Shown here piece after piece: positions 1 to 8,794 of a stretch of DNA of 64,000 nt. Under the pieces are notes generated by a model that worked only from the letters and a program-made list of their open reading frames with translations, ran no database searches and was not told the DNA's origin. The position numbers and the translations under genes are program-made. The stretch is from Chitinophagaceae bacterium (GTDB lineage: Bacteria > Bacteroidota > Bacteroidia > Chitinophagales > Chitinophagaceae). The stretch is taken from the NCBI GenBank assembly GCA_016708765.1, contig JADJFD010000001.1, positions 310,001 to 374,000 on the forward strand. The letters are read 5' to 3'. The stretch's first letter is position 1. Each line of letters begins with the position of its first letter.

Positions 1-893
1 ATTTCATAATCTTTTCTGAAGGACATCAATGTGCTACGATATAAAGCATTTGTAGAATCTAATGTTGCCGCTTTATTATAATACTGAAATGCTTCTGAAA
101 GAAAATGTGCATCTTCAAGCATAAAACCCATTCGATAGGCTTGCTCAGCTTTTGCTTCAAAAGCAGCCCCTTGACTTTTTAATTTATTTTCTATTATCTT
201 AAAGTCTTCCTTTGTAACATAATGCAAAGTTTTGTATTCCTCAGAATCTTCACCCTTTATAGATGCTGTCCAGAAATAACTATTGCCCGGTTTCATTTTA
301 TCTGTAAAAGATTTGATATCAATTTTTTTCTTGTCTTTAATAACTGTAGAATAAATTGGAGTACTTACATTGTCATAGTTATATAACTTAAAGTCAAACT
401 CTTTTGCTTCTTCGTATGATTTCCATGAAATGGGAAATGCTCCGTCAGAATAATTGATAGTATCAAGTCTTGCATCAACCCATACATTAGGTAAACCACG
501 ACTTACGGCACCCACCGTATTCATATAAGCTTTTCTGTTGCTGCCAGGAGAACCGCTTGATTTTGTCATTTGTGCCCACACATACTTTACATAGTTTGCA
601 CTAACTGAGTTGTTTCCAACTGTACAAGAGTCTCCAAATTTATTTAACGCATAGCTACCAGCTTTTGAAAAGGTAAACATGGCTGCTTCATTACAAATTA
701 TTGTAACAGCAGCTCCACTTGGTACCTTTACAACTGCATTTGCACTAACAGTTTTTCCAACTTTTGCTTTGGTTTCTACTTTGTTTTCTACTACAGAAAC
801 GTTTCCTTTAAAACTGTATAGCATATAATTGTTTTGTGCAGATACAATTACAGTGAATAAACTAAAAAGGATAAGGAGGTGTAACTTTTTCAT
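1..893 (-). CDS. FecR-like domain and TPR-type secreted protein (3' end outside window)
   Basis: This gene is open from an ATG at 893 to the window edge, about 297 codons. The N-terminus is a signal peptide (MKKLHLLILF, ending near VSAQ). Residues ~23-90 (MLYSFKGNVSVVENKVE onward) resemble the small beta domain of FecR-type proteins, with a 'K-VGKTV ... V-VPSGAAVTI' pattern. The last ~50 visible residues (AYRMGFMLED, AFQYYNKAATLDSTNA) look like a TPR. It starts 24 bp after the CHASE2 gene, so the two are probably co-transcribed, and it diverges from the caspase-TPR gene. Its role is unknown; an envelope sensor or scaffold is inferred from context only. Confidence 0.7.
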   Translation of the reverse strand, partial: MKKLHLLILFSLFTVIVSAQNNYMLYSFKGNVSVVENKVETKAKVGKTVSANAVVKVPSGAAVTIICNEAAMFTFSKAGSYALNKFGDSCTVGNNSVSANYVKYVWAQMTKSSGSPGSNRKAYMNTVGAVSRGLPNVWVDARLDTINYSDGAFPISWKSYEEAKEFDFKLYNYDNVSTPIYSTVIKDKKKIDIKSFTDKMKPGNSYFWTASIKGEDSEEYKTLHYVTKEDFKIIENKLKSQGAAFEAKAEQAYRMGFMLEDAHFLSEAFQYYNKAATLDSTNALYRSTLMSFRKDYE

Positions 894-917
894 CTTTAGG
901 AGTTTTAGGTTTACTTA

Positions 918-2174
918 TTAATGGTGATGAGGTTTAAATACGGTTTTATAATTAAATTTTTTATGCATCCACACTGCCCAGGCTTCGTAAAAGTAAATAA
1001 CGTCGACTGCCATCACAATTACAAGCAGACTCAGCTTCAAATCAACCTTTAGACGATACTTATCATACAAATAGATGCCTAGCCACACAAAAAATATTGC
1101 CGATAGCACCTGTGCTATTTTTGCTGCTAAATGGAACCAGATATGGCTTTCCAGGTAATAATGGATAAAAAATGACATGTGCAACCAACATATTACAATG
1201 GCTATCAACACATTTGCCCACGAAGGTAGCTTTTTTACATAGTTTTTCTCCAAAGCCATAGAAATTATGTTGGCATGTACATAAATACCGTTCATATCTG
1301 GTATCGATTTGCCATAAAATCTGTCGTTCATCGGAGTGAACTTTTTGTCGGCTATATCATTTGGGTCAGTATTTACATAGCCAAATAATACTATTTTATT
1401 CTTAAAAATAGATGAATCACTTTCATCATAAGTCATTAAGTCTTCAAAGTTTATAGTAAGATATTGAGTTGACCTGCGACTATAATTTATCAGCACTTTG
1501 CTGGCTCCTTTTTTCTCAAGTTTGTTATAAGCATTTGAGTCATACGCCTCTATTACAGCTGTTGAAAATGCCTTATATCTTTTGTGGGCATAATCTTCAT
1601 AAAAAGGCTCAAAGTAGCGGAATGTTGATAAAGAATCCTGGAAAAAGTTTACATGTGCATATTGATTGGCGGTGCTAATATATGTCCCCATTAAAGAGGC
1701 AGTATCTCCATTTTTCCCTTTAAATTGTAAAACACTAGCTGCAATTAGATTTTTGTTATTTCTGAAGGTTTCGCTGAGCAGCGAATCTTGGTATGGATCT
1801 TTTGAGCCGCTGAAATATGCATCCAGAGCCATCACTTTTGGTTTATAGCTTGCCACCTTATTTATCATCAAAGACAAACCTTCTCTATCCAAGTAGCCAA
1901 TATTAACAACTATGATGTTTTTATCTGGCGGAGTTGTTTTTGCTTTTCCCAATTTTGAATAACTCATGTCATTAGAGTCAAAATCTTTTAAGGAAAGCTT
2001 TATTGGGTTGATAACACCTAGGTTTAACGGAATAGACCCGAGGATAAAGATGAAAAGAAATACCCATAGCGTAGCAAAAAGAGTATCTTTTTCCAGAAGA
2101 TATTTGGTAAGATGCCGATGAATCTTTTTCTTCTGTTTAGGTTGGTCAGTATGGTGGTCGTTTGGTTTACTCAT
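918..2174 (-). CDS. CHASE2-domain membrane protein without an effector domain
   Basis: The product has about 418 residues. One N-terminal membrane segment (near FATLWVFLFIFILG) is followed by an extracytoplasmic CHASE2-like domain: KNIIVVNIG, then VMALDAYFSG, then IVLFGYVNTD, and a late PDMNGIYVHANIISM motif. About three C-terminal membrane segments follow (LIAIVICWL, IFFVWLGIYLY, LLVIVMAVDVIYF). CHASE2 domains normally feed a kinase, cyclase or GGDEF output, but none is present: the chain stops after the last membrane segment in a His-rich tail. The ATG at 2174 is preferred over a GTG at 2177. It lies immediately upstream of the FecR-like gene. Confidence 0.8.
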   Translation of the reverse strand: MSKPNDHHTDQPKQKKKIHRHLTKYLLEKDTLFATLWVFLFIFILGSIPLNLGVINPIKLSLKDFDSNDMSYSKLGKAKTTPPDKNIIVVNIGYLDREGLSLMINKVASYKPKVMALDAYFSGSKDPYQDSLLSETFRNNKNLIAASVLQFKGKNGDTASLMGTYISTANQYAHVNFFQDSLSTFRYFEPFYEDYAHKRYKAFSTAVIEAYDSNAYNKLEKKGASKVLINYSRRSTQYLTINFEDLMTYDESDSSIFKNKIVLFGYVNTDPNDIADKKFTPMNDRFYGKSIPDMNGIYVHANIISMALEKNYVKKLPSWANVLIAIVICWLHMSFFIHYYLESHIWFHLAAKIAQVLSAIFFVWLGIYLYDKYRLKVDLKLSLLVIVMAVDVIYFYEAWAVWMHKKFNYKTVFKPHHH

Positions 2175-2358
2175 CACAGTTGGTGGTTTCTAATTTTGTG
2201 TGATTAATACAATGATATTATAAGATTTTTCATGGTTGCAACTATGCCGGACTTTAACGCAATCTCCATTTGACTGCCAATAAATCAGACTTAGGCAGTT
2301 ATTAGTATCTGAAATAATGATATTCCCTTGTAAATCCGTAATTTAGTTAGTCGAATTT

Positions 2359-5300
2359 ATGCGAAAAATTTTTCACATAATCAATCTTATCCTTTTGTTT
2401 TGGTTTTTCGGTGTAAACCAATGCATGGCTCAGTCTCCTCCTAAGCCAAGAGATACTACTATAAAAGGCCCGCAAACTTTTGCAATGATCATGGGCATCT
2501 CCGAATATAAGTATATCAAGCCTCTCACTTATGCTGATAAAGATGCTGAAATGTTTGGCAATTTCCTCAAATCACCCGCAGGTGGAAGTTTGAAAGAGGA
2601 TGATATCTATATGTTATTAAATGAAGAGGCAACGTTGGCCAATTTCTATGCAAAAGGATTTCAATGGCTTAAAGTGAAGAAACTACAGGAAGGGGATCGA
2701 TTGTTTATTTACCTGGCAGGGCATGGAGATGCTATTAGTGAAGATGAGTTCTTTTATCTGGCATACGATTGTAATCCTGCCGGAGATAAAAATAATTACC
2801 TGGTAAGCGGAGCCGTTCAGATGTTGAATGTGAAAATTAAAATTCAGAAAGAAGCAGCAAAAGGAGTAGATGTTTATCTTATTATGGATGCCTGTCGTTC
2901 AAATGAGTTGCCAGGCGGAGTAGAAGGTCAAGGGTTTTTTAACACGGCCATTTCTGAAAAAAGAGCTGGTGAAATTATAATGTTGGCAACCGGAGCCGGG
3001 CAGGAGTCGCTTGAAGATGCTTCAATTGGTAATGGTCATGGCCTTTTTACATATTATCTTGTAGATGGTTTAAATGGATTAGCAGATAATGATGGAAATA
3101 AGGATAGTAAAGTAACAGTAGAAGAAATTCAGAAATATGTTGAAAAAAATGTTCCTTCCGTTGCGAAGGAACGATTTAAACGAAAACAAGAACCTTATTT
3201 CTGCTGTTCGGAGAACAGTAGTAAAATTGTAAGCATAGTTGATCCGGCGTATTTAAAAAAATGGCAGGACCTTAAAATTCAGCAGTCAAGAGGAGGTAAT
3301 TCATTTATTCCGGGAAGAGGAAAAAGATATACGTTTTCATTAGCTGATACATTATTGCTAGAATCGTATAACCTTTTTAATTCAGCTGTAAAAGAAAGCC
3401 GGTTAACAGGCAAAAACTCCGCTGAATACTATTATGATTTGATGGCAAAGAAATTTCCTGATAATTCATATACTATCGATGCCCAATCTACATTGGCCGT
3501 AGAATTTATCAATTTTGCACAAAACAAGATTAATCTTTATCTGGATTGTAAAGACCCGGTTTCCATTCAAAAGTTAAGAGCCCAGATTGATGTAGAAGAA
3601 AAGACGGATGAAATCAACTCCAGTTTCGACAGAATGGAAAAAGTAGCAAGACAGGAATCTTATGAAGTTGGGCACATGCTCGAAAGAGCCATAAGTTTTA
3701 TTATGGAAGACGACCCGACTTTTGCCAAATCATTACAAGGGCGGATGTATTTTTTTAAGGCTCGGGGTTTTTTTGGTGTTGGAAGAAGACAGGTTGATAT
3801 TAAACAAGCATTTCAATATGCCTATTCTGCAAATAGTAGTGAAAAAAATGCGGCCTATGTGATGCACACTTTATCGTCATTACATCTTGAAAATAACAGA
3901 ATGGACAGTGCTATTTATTATGCATATAGGGCAATTGCAACTGCGCCCAAATGGCGGTATCCATATGTTACCTTGGCATTTGCTTATAAAACATTAAGTA
4001 AACCAGATTCGGCCATTAAGTACTATCGAAAAGCTATCGAATTAAATGACGAAAATGCAGATGCTTATGTAGATCTGGGGCATTATTACTATTCATTGTC
4101 AAAAGGAGATTCGGCGGTTGCTTATTATGAAAAAGCTTTACGATTGGAGCCTACAAATCCTTATGCGAGTAATAATATAGGTTGGGTAAATTTTACAAGA
4201 AAAAATTACGAAAAAGCCATTACATATTTTAAAAGGAGTATTAATGCTAGTCCTAAATTTATTAATGCATATAACGGGTTAGCTAAAACTTTTTTTGAAA
4301 TAAACCAATTTGACTCCGCAAGGATATATTACTCCAAAGCATTTGACAATTATCAGGATAAATCAATTGTAAATATTTATATCGGAAATTTCTACAGGGA
4401 TTTGAAGCAATACGATTCTGCAAAAGTTTATTACAGGCTTGCTGGTTCTATTGATCCATCTTATGAAGAGTCGTTTAATAATTTAGGAAAGTTAAGTTTT
4501 GAATTAAAGCAAATGGATTCGGCTATTTATTATTATCGCCGGGCATTATCCGCCAATCCATATTCAGCGTTTGCGTATATTAATATTGGGCTTGTATACA
4601 AGCAACAAAAAGTAGCAGACTCAACGTATTATTATTTTCAACAGGCTGTAAGAATGGAACCTGGCAACCCTTCTATATTAAACAATCTTGGAGTTATTTA
4701 TGGGCAGGAAAAAAATTACGATTCTGCCAAACAGTATTTTAAAAGAGCTTTAAAAGTAAGGTCAGATTACAAGCCTGCTTCTAACAACCTTATAAAAATA
4801 TACAAGGAATTAAATCAACTTGATTCTTTAGCTAATTTTATACAAGGATCTTCACGGATAGAACCTGGTAGCGTTTCTTTCTTCAATGAGATGGGCACTG
4901 TTTTTCTTGATCAGAAAAGATATGACTCTGCCCGAAAATATTACAGGCTAGCATTAAACAAAGAACCTGGTAATTCTCAAGTGTATAATAATATGGGTTT
5001 AGCCATGCAGGGATTGAAAAGATATGACTCTGCCAGAATATATATTCATAGAGCTATGCAGATTGATCCGACAAATGCAATATACTGGTCGAACATGGCT
5101 GGTGTTTTCCGGCAGTTAAAACTATATGATTCGGCTACTTATTATTACAAAAAACAGGTCTTTTCTGGTAAGGAACCTACCGCTCAGGCCTACTTTAGTT
5201 TGGGTAGCTATCTGGATGATATGGAAGTATACGATTCTGCGATTGTATACTTTAAAAAATCGATTGAACTGGATAAAAACAATGCTGTAGCCTACAGCAA

Positions 5301-5691
5301 TATTGGAGTTGCATTTATTCAGCTAGAGCGGTTAGATTCAGCAATTGTTTATTGCCGACAGGCAGTTAACCTTGCTCCAAAATATGAAAATGCAATTATA
5401 AACCTTGGCCTTGCTTTTCATGCCAATGGTCAGTATGATTCTTCTATAAACTATTTTCTTAAGGCCATACAAATAGAACCAACAAGGGGACGGACTTATT
5501 TCCGTGTAGCATGTAGCTATACATTAAATAAAAATATCGAGCAGGCAATAAGCTATCTTAAATTGGCCTATGAAAAAGGCTACAAAAATAAGGATGCACT
5601 ACTTAGTGATCCGGATTTAATTGATCTCTACAATGTTAAAGCATATCAGGATTTACTGGATAAATATGTTCCGGATTGGCGAAACCGATAA
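2359..5691 (+). CDS. Secreted caspase-like (C14) protease with ~17 TPRs
   Basis: The product has 1110 residues, with a signal peptide ending near NQCMAQ. Residues ~40-290 form a caspase p20-like domain: FAMIMGISEY, then LFIYLAGHGDA with catalytic His122, then VYLIMDACRSNE with catalytic Cys179. A linker follows, and from ~residue 490 to the end there are about 17 consecutive 34-residue TPR units, nearly all with D-S-A where helix B starts (YDSAKVYY, MDSAIYYY). Both catalytic residues are present, so proteolysis after Arg/Lys, as in metacaspases, is plausible. It is divergent from the CHASE2/FecR pair across 181 bp. The regular TPR solenoid suggests a protein-binding platform. The cellular role is unknown. 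Confidence 0.85.
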   Translation: MRKIFHIINLILLFWFFGVNQCMAQSPPKPRDTTIKGPQTFAMIMGISEYKYIKPLTYADKDAEMFGNFLKSPAGGSLKEDDIYMLLNEEATLANFYAKGFQWLKVKKLQEGDRLFIYLAGHGDAISEDEFFYLAYDCNPAGDKNNYLVSGAVQMLNVKIKIQKEAAKGVDVYLIMDACRSNELPGGVEGQGFFNTAISEKRAGEIIMLATGAGQESLEDASIGNGHGLFTYYLVDGLNGLADNDGNKDSKVTVEEIQKYVEKNVPSVAKERFKRKQEPYFCCSENSSKIVSIVDPAYLKKWQDLKIQQSRGGNSFIPGRGKRYTFSLADTLLLESYNLFNSAVKESRLTGKNSAEYYYDLMAKKFPDNSYTIDAQSTLAVEFINFAQNKINLYLDCKDPVSIQKLRAQIDVEEKTDEINSSFDRMEKVARQESYEVGHMLERAISFIMEDDPTFAKSLQGRMYFFKARGFFGVGRRQVDIKQAFQYAYSANSSEKNAAYVMHTLSSLHLENNRMDSAIYYAYRAIATAPKWRYPYVTLAFAYKTLSKPDSAIKYYRKAIELNDENADAYVDLGHYYYSLSKGDSAVAYYEKALRLEPTNPYASNNIGWVNFTRKNYEKAITYFKRSINASPKFINAYNGLAKTFFEINQFDSARIYYSKAFDNYQDKSIVNIYIGNFYRDLKQYDSAKVYYRLAGSIDPSYEESFNNLGKLSFELKQMDSAIYYYRRALSANPYSAFAYINIGLVYKQQKVADSTYYYFQQAVRMEPGNPSILNNLGVIYGQEKNYDSAKQYFKRALKVRSDYKPASNNLIKIYKELNQLDSLANFIQGSSRIEPGSVSFFNEMGTVFLDQKRYDSARKYYRLALNKEPGNSQVYNNMGLAMQGLKRYDSARIYIHRAMQIDPTNAIYWSNMAGVFRQLKLYDSATYYYKKQVFSGKEPTAQAYFSLGSYLDDMEVYDSAIVYFKKSIELDKNNAVAYSNIGVAFIQLERLDSAIVYCRQAVNLAPKYENAIINLGLAFHANGQYDSSINYFLKAIQIEPTRGRTYFRVACSYTLNKNIEQAISYLKLAYEKGYKNKDALLSDPDLIDLYNVKAYQDLLDKYVPDWRNR

Positions 5692-5746
5692 TATTCTTGT
5701 TGCTATTTTTCGGTATTTTATTTTGCTGTATATTTGCCGTCCGTTT

Positions 5747-5802
5747 GGCTTCGTAGCTCAATTGAATAGAGCATCCCGATTACAAATCGGGAAGGTTTTA
5801 GG
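5747..5802 (+). pseudogene. Truncated tRNA-Arg copy
   Basis: The first 29 bases (5747-5775) are identical to the 5' end of the complete tRNA-Arg at 5830, covering the acceptor strand and D-arm. After that comes an unrelated hairpin (TCCCGAT/ATCGGGA, loop TACAA), and a T-arm or 3' acceptor strand able to pair with GGCTTCG is missing. It cannot fold as a full tRNA. It looks like a partial duplication or recombination remnant 83 bp upstream of the intact gene. Confidence 0.6.
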
Positions 5803-5829
5803 AAATGATTTACAAAGCAATAATAATTT

Positions 5830-5903
5830 GGCTTCGTAGCTCAATTGAATAGAGCATCTGACTACGGATCAGAAGGTTATAGGTTTGAATCCTATCGAGG
5901 TCA
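5830..5903 (+). tRNA. tRNA-Arg (anticodon ACG)
   Basis: The 74-nt sequence folds as a cloverleaf. The acceptor GGCTTCG pairs with CGAGGTC (two G-U wobbles); the D-arm is GCTC/GAGC; the anticodon stem TCTGA/TCAGA has loop CTACGGA, giving anticodon ACG; the T-arm is ATAGG/CCTAT with loop TTTGAAT. The discriminator base is A and CCA is not encoded. It is followed after five bases by a strong terminator. Confidence 0.9.
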
Positions 5904-5908
5904 CAATA

Positions 5909-5932
5909 GCGAAGTCTAACTTCGCTTTTTTT
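5909..5932 (+). terminator. Rho-independent terminator after tRNA-Arg
   Basis: A perfect 7-bp stem GCGAAGT/ACTTCGC with a 3-nt loop is followed by a run of seven T. It ends the tRNA transcript and touches the stop codon of the convergent gene. Confidence 0.85.
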
Positions 5933-6449
5933 ATTTTGTAGATGGAAGGCGAAATCCCTCTAAAAAGACATTTACTTTCGCTTCGGGCAGGTTCTTACTA
6001 CTATAGGCGTACATAAAACCAATGTATTTGCCATCAGTCCATGCTTTTATTTTCCATTTATCGCCTTCTCCATCTTCCCAGTAATCAAGTATGCCACGGG
6101 TATTTTCATTGTTATTTAAGCGATGACCTTTGCCGTACCCGGCTGATTTTTTTATAGAAAAAGATGATTTCAGATAATCAACATAAGCGATTAAAAGGTC
6201 TTCTGCTGCAACAAGGTCTGTGACAGGATTTAATAAGAGCACACAGATTGTACCATAAGTTATATCCTCAACGGTACATTCTCCAGTGTACACTTTGGAA
6301 GAGTCGGAACTGTAATCCAATTTAAATTTGGATTCGCAATAATTATAAAAGGAACAGCCTGAACTGCTAATGGGATATTTCTTTAGTGTTTGCGCCTGAC
6401 TGGATACAGCCATAAATAAAAAAAGAATTAATAGCCGGTAGATTTTCAT
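5931..6449 (-). CDS. Secreted protein of unknown function, paralogue of the next gene
   Basis: The 172-residue product has an N-terminal signal peptide ending near VSSQAQ. It shares a layout with the 173-residue neighbour: an ISSSGC start, AAEDLLIAYVDYLK, GYGKGHRLN, NTRGILDYWED, KWKIKAWTDG and VNVFLEGFRLP. Several conserved Cys near the start could form disulphides. It is the downstream member of a tandem pair separated by 22 bp on the same strand. I do not recognise a named family. Confidence 0.7.
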   Translation of the reverse strand: MKIYRLLILFLFMAVSSQAQTLKKYPISSSGCSFYNYCESKFKLDYSSDSSKVYTGECTVEDITYGTICVLLLNPVTDLVAAEDLLIAYVDYLKSSFSIKKSAGYGKGHRLNNNENTRGILDYWEDGEGDKWKIKAWTDGKYIGFMYAYSSKNLPEAKVNVFLEGFRLPSTK

Positions 6450-6471
6450 GTGATAAATATAAGATTCAATT

Positions 6472-6993
6472 TTATTTCATTCCGGGAAAACGTAGCCCAT
6501 TTAAGAAAACATCAACTTTTTTATCGGGCATTTCTTTCTGGCTATGCATATGCATGATGCATATAAAATTTCCGTTCGTCCAGGCTCTTACTTTCCACTT
6601 GTTTTTGTCAACATCGTCCCATGTGTCAAATATGCCTCTTGTATTATTGTCTTTATTTAGCTTATGCCCATTGTCATAGCCTTTGGCTTTTACGATGCCA
6701 TAATCTAGTTTTAAGAAATCTAAATAGGCTTTAATGGTGTCTTCTGCGGCGTCAAGGTCATGAATAGCCTTTTTCAACTTTACACAGTAAATACCGTACA
6801 TTATTCCTTCTTTATCGCAATCGCTTGCATAAACGGTCGATTCGTCTTCGATATCATACACATCAAACCGGCCTGGAAAGCAAAATACTTCTGCTGTACA
6901 CCCTGTATTACTGATTGCAATTTTTGAGGCATCCTGAGCAGAACTGTTGACAATAGTAAATAACAATAAAAGAGATAGAAGAGTATGGCGCAT
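6472..6993 (-). CDS. Secreted protein of unknown function, tandem paralogue
   Basis: The 173-residue product starts at ATG 6993, chosen because a signal peptide (MRHTLLSLLLLFTIVNSSAQ) begins exactly there; a longer in-frame extension to 7113 has no secretion signal. It matches its neighbour over the full length (ISNTGC, AAEDTIKAYLDFLK, GYDNGHKLN, NTRGIFDTWDD, KWKVRAWTNG, VDVFLNGLRFP). The pair arose by tandem duplication. Function is unknown; an envelope or secreted role follows only from the signal peptide. Confidence 0.7.
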   Translation of the reverse strand: MRHTLLSLLLLFTIVNSSAQDASKIAISNTGCTAEVFCFPGRFDVYDIEDESTVYASDCDKEGIMYGIYCVKLKKAIHDLDAAEDTIKAYLDFLKLDYGIVKAKGYDNGHKLNKDNNTRGIFDTWDDVDKNKWKVRAWTNGNFICIMHMHSQKEMPDKKVDVFLNGLRFPGMK

Positions 6994-7144
6994 AATAATC
7001 AGTTTTTGGCTTAAGCAATTGATAATCATAGCTACGGTTTTGTAAAGATAAAAGTCATTTCCGATTGGTTGCACTAGAGCACAACTTAATTCAAAAACTT
7101 TAGTAAGTTTCAAATCTTTTAAATTGCACTTCTAATTGATTTCT

Positions 7145-8707
7145 ATGTCATCTATTTTCAACTACGGATCAGGCCATCTTACCATATCAACCGTTATTTC
7201 CATTGCTTCAGGAAAAATAAAGGGAGTATTGAGCGAAGCTGTTATTAAGCAGGTGAATGATAGCCAAAAAGCAGTTCAGCAGATTGTAGACGAAGGCAGA
7301 ACTGTATATGGAGTTAACACCGGCTTTGGTATTTTGGCAAATACAGCCATATCAAAAGAAGATACAGCAACACTTCAGTATAAAATATTGCAAAGCCATA
7401 GTGTAGGTGTTGGCGATCCTATTCCGGTAGAAGTCGCCAAATTAATGCTTATAACAAAAGTGCATGCACTTGCACAAGGTTTTAGTGGTGTGCAATTATC
7501 AACTTTAGAAAGAATTATCTGGCATATAGAAAATAATGTGATCCCAGTTGTGCCGGAAAAGGGTAGCGTAGGAGCTTCCGGTGATTTAGCGCCATTGGCT
7601 CATTTATTTTTACCATTGATAGGTCTTGGTGAAGTATTTTATAATAACAGGCAACAACCAACTGGTAATGTACTTAGACATTTTTCATTAGGGCCCATTC
7701 AACTTGGCCCCAAAGAAGGACTTGCTCTCATCAATGGCACTCAATTCATTTTAGCTTTTGCAGTAAAAGCAGTGCAGCGTATGCACAACTGTTTGGAAGC
7801 AGCCGATATTATCGGCGCCATGAGCCTCGAAGCCCTATCAGGTACAAAAGCCCCTTTTGATGAAAGATTACATAACCTTCGGCCATTTAACGGGAATAAA
7901 TTAGTGGCGCAACGTTTACGTTTATTGTTGAAAGATTCTGATATTATGCAAAGCCATATCGATTGTGGAAGGGTGCAAGATCCTTATTCATTACGTTGTA
8001 TGCCACAAGTGCATGGTGCATCAAGAAATGCCTGGTTACATTTAAAAGAGCTCACAGAAATTGAATTGAATTCTGTAACAGACAATCCTATTATCTTAAG
8101 TGCAGAAGATACAATCAGCGGTGGCAACTTTCACGGACAGCCATTAGCTTTGCCACTTGACTATTGTTGTTTTGCTGCTGCAGAAATTGGAAACATCAGC
8201 GACCGTCGTTGTTATTTATTATTAGAAGGAAAATGGGGTTTACCGATGCTACTGATGAAAGATGTCGGACTAAACAGTGGCTTTATGATTCCGCAGTACA
8301 CCACAGCGGCTTTAGTAACAGAAAATAAAACACTTTGTTTTCCAGCAAGTGCGGATAGTATTCCTACATCACTCGGACAAGAAGATCATGTAAGTATGGG
8401 AAGTATTAGCGGCAGAAAACTTAACCGTGTATTAGATAATCTGGAATACATTATGGCTATTGAATTATTATCTGCTGCACAAGCAATTGAATTTAGAAAA
8501 CCTCTGAAGAGTTCTCCCATGCTTGAATTTGCTCATGATTATGTTCGCCAGCATGTTGGTTTTGCAGAAGAGGATAGAATCTTCGCCGATGACATCAATA
8601 AAGTAACTACCATCATCAAAGATTTTTCTTTTGTGGAAAAGGTGAATGAATTTGCAGCCTCAAAAAAGATAGAGTTGAATAGAGATTATTTAGGATTTAT
8701 AAATTAA
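7145..8707 (+). CDS. hutH: Histidine ammonia-lyase
   Basis: Converts L-histidine to trans-urocanate and ammonia, the first step of histidine breakdown. The 520-residue length is normal for the family. The self-forming MIO cofactor triad is A144-S145-G146 in GSVGASGDLAPLAHL. Other family motifs are YGVNTGFG, QSHSVGVGDP, QDPYSLRCMPQVHG, SGGNFHGQPLALPLD and QEDHVSMG. ATG 7145 is preferred over an upstream TTG at 7136. The next pathway gene, hutU, is on the same strand but separated by an oppositely oriented deoD and two hairpin repeats. The tyrosine/phenylalanine lyases are relatives, but the motifs favour histidase. Confidence 0.9.
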   Translation: MSSIFNYGSGHLTISTVISIASGKIKGVLSEAVIKQVNDSQKAVQQIVDEGRTVYGVNTGFGILANTAISKEDTATLQYKILQSHSVGVGDPIPVEVAKLMLITKVHALAQGFSGVQLSTLERIIWHIENNVIPVVPEKGSVGASGDLAPLAHLFLPLIGLGEVFYNNRQQPTGNVLRHFSLGPIQLGPKEGLALINGTQFILAFAVKAVQRMHNCLEAADIIGAMSLEALSGTKAPFDERLHNLRPFNGNKLVAQRLRLLLKDSDIMQSHIDCGRVQDPYSLRCMPQVHGASRNAWLHLKELTEIELNSVTDNPIILSAEDTISGGNFHGQPLALPLDYCCFAAAEIGNISDRRCYLLLEGKWGLPMLLMKDVGLNSGFMIPQYTTAALVTENKTLCFPASADSIPTSLGQEDHVSMGSISGRKLNRVLDNLEYIMAIELLSAAQAIEFRKPLKSSPMLEFAHDYVRQHVGFAEEDRIFADDINKVTTIIKDFSFVEKVNEFAASKKIELNRDYLGFIN

Positions 8708-8714
8708 AATACTA

Positions 8715-8788
8715 ACCACAGATAACACAGATTAATACACTGATAACACTATGTAATCCGTGAAAAAATAATCTGTGTAATCTGTGGT
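8715..8788. repeat. Intergenic hairpin repeat, copy 1
   Basis: The left arm at 8715-8733 (accacagataacacagatt) and the right arm at 8770-8788 (aatctgtgtaatctgtggt) are inverted copies with one mismatch in 19. The ~36-nt centre contains more of the same motif. A related copy lies at 9562-9654, so the two bracket deoD. Confidence 0.8.
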
Positions 8789-8794
8789 AAAAGT

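Noticed and set aside
5747..5829. A second complete tRNA
   Set aside because: Only the 5' acceptor strand and D-arm match; the anticodon arm has the wrong length and no T-arm or 3' acceptor strand exists.
5830..5903. tRNA-Arg as a phage attachment site
   Set aside because: No integrase, phage gene or repeated tRNA 3' end is found; the duplicated part is the 5' end, whereas attachment sites normally use the 3' end.
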